Source: Sipunculus nudus
Taxonomy: Eukaryota > Annelida > Sipuncula > Golfingiida > Sipunculidae
DNA: 64,000 nt
Direction of reading: 5' to 3'
NCBI GenBank assembly: GCA_026874595.1
Contig: CM049322.1
Location: 58,557,886-58,621,885 of the forward strand
Under the pieces are notes generated by a model, which searched no databases, had not been told where the DNA came from, and worked only from the letters and a program-made list of their open reading frames with translations. Position numbers and translations under genes: made by a program. How positions within the stretch are numbered: the first letter of the stretch is position 1; every line of letters begins with the position of its first letter. Below are positions 61,536 through 64,000 of this stretch, in pieces.

Positions 61536-63815
61536 ATGTCTGATATCGGATCCGATGAGTATGAAGAGGAACAGGGACCTAACCTGGGGGTAAGTTGGAA
61601 GCTCCTAGACCTTGCCTTTTACATTATTGTTACGATCTGTGGCTTATTATCGTTGATAAACATGCCAGTCTCCTCGAGTCTGACACTGAGACTGGTGACA
61701 GTGTAGACAGAGTGTCCGTCTCTGTAATACAGAGACGGAAAGCACTGCATGCATTCTTGTGGTGCCCTGTCTGATATTACTAGATGTCCCTCCTTTGGCT
61801 AAATTACCAAACATTATCTAGCCAACATACCCTTAACTACGACTCCATACTTGTTTTCTTGCTCAAATTAGAACATAAAACATATAATCCAGGTGCAGAG
61901 TTAAGAAGCAATGCTCGCAGGTTTCTAACCATACATGACATGTTAATTTAGGGTCAAAGACACAGGGAGAAACCAGTTTTCAAAGTCCTTCCTCTTATTG
62001 GTTGTTAGATTTCAGGCTCATTCATAATGGAAATCCAACAATTTTAAGCATAAGATTTACTGCATGGTCCCTAAAATAGTGCCATCTAGTGAATAAATCA
62101 GAAGGTGCAAGTAAAACTATTGTTTCAAGCGAGGCTAGAAGCCACCTGCAAAATTTCTTGTTTTCACTTATTAGAAATGGTTCACACACCCAGTAAAGAC
62201 CCACGTTTTTTTATTTTGAGCTTATTATCTGATTTATCTAATTATCTGTGTCCTTGCTCGCACACTAATATTTTCAATAGAGTGCTCATAAGCCTCACTG
62301 GGAGGCTTACTCAGTAGGCTAGTGACAGTGGTGTTAACACTGCAGTAAAACATGTTGCCCTCCATATGCACTGGCCAGATTCTAGCAGCTGTCTTCAGGT
62401 CTAGAGAATCCAGTATGTGTGACCGCTATGTTTAATCCAGATTTACGTAAATATACCCATTTATTCACTTAAGCTAAACTAGTAAATTAGACACATCTGT
62501 TTTGTAAATCATAATCCCTATTTTCCAGTAGTTTCTCAGGTTCAAAATCAAACCACAGATCGTTGTCATGGTCATGAGTTGACATTGCTTACACAAGTTT
62601 TTAGTGATTTATCACAGGGGCCTGAATCCCTGTTTATAATGAAGTCTTCATACCTCGGATGTTCTTAGAAATACTAGGACAACATCAGGTCAAGCAACCC
62701 AGTAATAAAATGGTAATACCATGTTATCTTTTGTAATATGACAAGGTAGGCTACTCAGCCAAAACCATTCGACCGCGGCCATTCCAGATGGGTCACATAT
62801 GCTCATGCCACTGCACATCACTTAAATATTAAAGAAGGCAGCTTCTGCCACCGTTTGGAATGGAGGATGTCAAAATTCAGACATCACCACGAAAGGTTAT
62901 CCAGGTAGCTTGTATTGATAGTTGAAAACAATGTAAATTGAATAGATTTGATTCTGTAACTCCCGTAGTATTGAACAATTGATTATGGATTACGCATTAA
63001 AGAAAGATGAAGCAAGTTTAAGCGGGTCAAGAACGTACTAACTTCCCTCATTATTGCACAAAAAATTTTGGCCGAGTTGCCTCCCTTGTCATATTACAAG
63101 TGATAACATGGTATTACTGTTTTATTATTGGGTCATTTGACTGACCATCAGATTTCATCGGAGAATTCTGCTGATTGCTGATTTGTTTTTATCCTGGTCA
63201 TAGCCATAGTAGACGTGTGATCAAGTGACCTCCCACATTTTTACTAAATCAGAGACCTGCTTCTGTGGCCTTGGCATAGAGTGCAGGAGATTGTGAATCT
63301 CAGTTTTATTGTAATGCTGCTGAGCTTGTGGCTTTGTATGACTGTCTAGAATACATCTTCAAGCATCTTGTCATGCAGCCAGTGTGTTACTGGACTTGTC
63401 CCAAAACATGCTGCCCTGTGTTTTACAGCCTTAACAGAGTTCTGTTGTCATCTGTGTAAACATGTAGATCTACGTAGTCATAGACCAGTCATTCAAATAT
63501 GAACAGTAATTTCATTGCAACTTTATTATTTTGTTCAGCAAAATTAATTTACTTTGTCAGTTCTAAAATAGATCCAATAAAGTATTTTCTTCATATTTAA
63601 ATTGATTTGAATTGCCATTGTGTATGGTCCTCTACAGTTCCTATTGATTCATCATCACGTCATACAGAAATTACACTTGTTTATTTCCAGAGCTATGAAG
63701 GAGAAAGAAATGAACGAGATGAGCGACATGGCCATGGTAAAGCTACACTACCTAATGGTGACACATACGAGGGGATGTACGAAAATGGCAAAAGAAATGG
63801 TCATGGCACATACAG
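61536..63815 (+). CDS. RSPH1: RSPH1, radial spoke head protein (first two exons)
   Basis: Exon 1 (61536-61589) encodes [18 protein letters not shown] and ends at a consensus donor, GTAAGT. Exon 2 (63691-63815, acceptor TTATTTCCAG, donor GTACAA) continues in frame with [20 protein letters not shown] and [20 protein letters not shown]. The acidic start and two MORN repeats (YEG-x-R-N-x(4)-RHGHG and YEG[11 protein letters not shown]) match RSPH1, which begins MSD/G-S-E-E-rich and has about six MORN repeats in a protein of about 300 residues. It is a component of the radial spoke head in motile axonemes. The gene runs off the window, leaving about 60 residues here. A TCTCGCGAGA element and an X-box lie just upstream. 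Confidence 0.92.
61590..63690 (+). other. RSPH1 intron 1
   Basis: This 2.1-kb intron holds no reading frame or repeat I can name. Short frames at 62022-62317 are unsupported. Confidence 0.6.
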
Positions 63816-64000
63816 GTACAATCATAAGATGATAGAAATATGTTTTTTTCTGTTGCTTCCATATTGTCTACTTTACAAGTCATTCATTCTTTTTAAATTT
63901 AGATGTTTTTGGTATTTTGTTTTTGATCAATAGATATCTCTAGTATATATATATTTCCCCATCTACTTTTACATCTGTATTATCAGTAGATTACTATTAC

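Overview
The window reads as nuclear DNA of an invertebrate animal, most likely a bivalve mollusc. Genes are split by GT-AG introns of 0.4-7 kb. The intergenic DNA is AT-rich and full of (TA)n microsatellites, tRNA-derived SINEs, small TIR transposons and a repeat family with ends (ACAAGAGGCCCATGGGCC, then GAGCTAA) that I associate from memory with bivalve genomes. The phylum is inference; no species can be named.

Four genes are supported. (1) 10.05-14.65 kb, plus: five exons that join in frame into 255 residues with a CARD-like death fold at the C-terminus; the true 5' end is unclear. (2) 20.9-38.7 kb, minus: a complete CFAP45 (CCDC19), 11 coding exons and 562 residues, a coiled-coil microtubule inner protein of motile cilia. 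(3) 46.06-54.79 kb, plus: MRPL39, a mitochondrial large-subunit ribosomal protein related to threonyl-tRNA synthetase, nine exons; the short first coding exon is not settled. (4) 61.54 kb to the window end, plus: the first two exons of RSPH1, a MORN-repeat radial spoke head protein, with an RFX X-box and a TCTCGCGAGA element just upstream. CFAP45 and RSPH1 are both motile-cilium genes, with MRPL39 between them.

The most striking feature is a 2.4-kb minisatellite (about 79 units of 30 bp, 25.65-28.07 kb) in CFAP45. It starts exactly at the 5' splice site of exon 6, so every unit carries a copy of that donor. The unit is a multiple of three and is open in the CFAP45 frame. The one common variable base is the T of the donor GT. 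The same gene also shows about 82-bp tandem duplications across the acceptors of exons 5 and 6 and two homologous alternative last exons, and MRPL39 has a small donor-anchored tandem repeat. The locus repeatedly copies exon-intron boundaries in tandem.

The rest is repeat landscape. 1-10 kb: SINE, MITE and microsatellites. 14.7-20.9 kb: no certain gene except the alternative CFAP45 exon. 32.3-35.0 and 42.6-45.2 kb: two elements in opposite orientation with the same ends but different internal tandem repeats. 39.4-41.5 kb: a large inverted duplication, one arm of which carries a TIR element that the other arm lacks, so the empty site is visible. 49.7-53.5 kb: small DNA transposons in MRPL39 introns. 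55-61.3 kb: intergenic.
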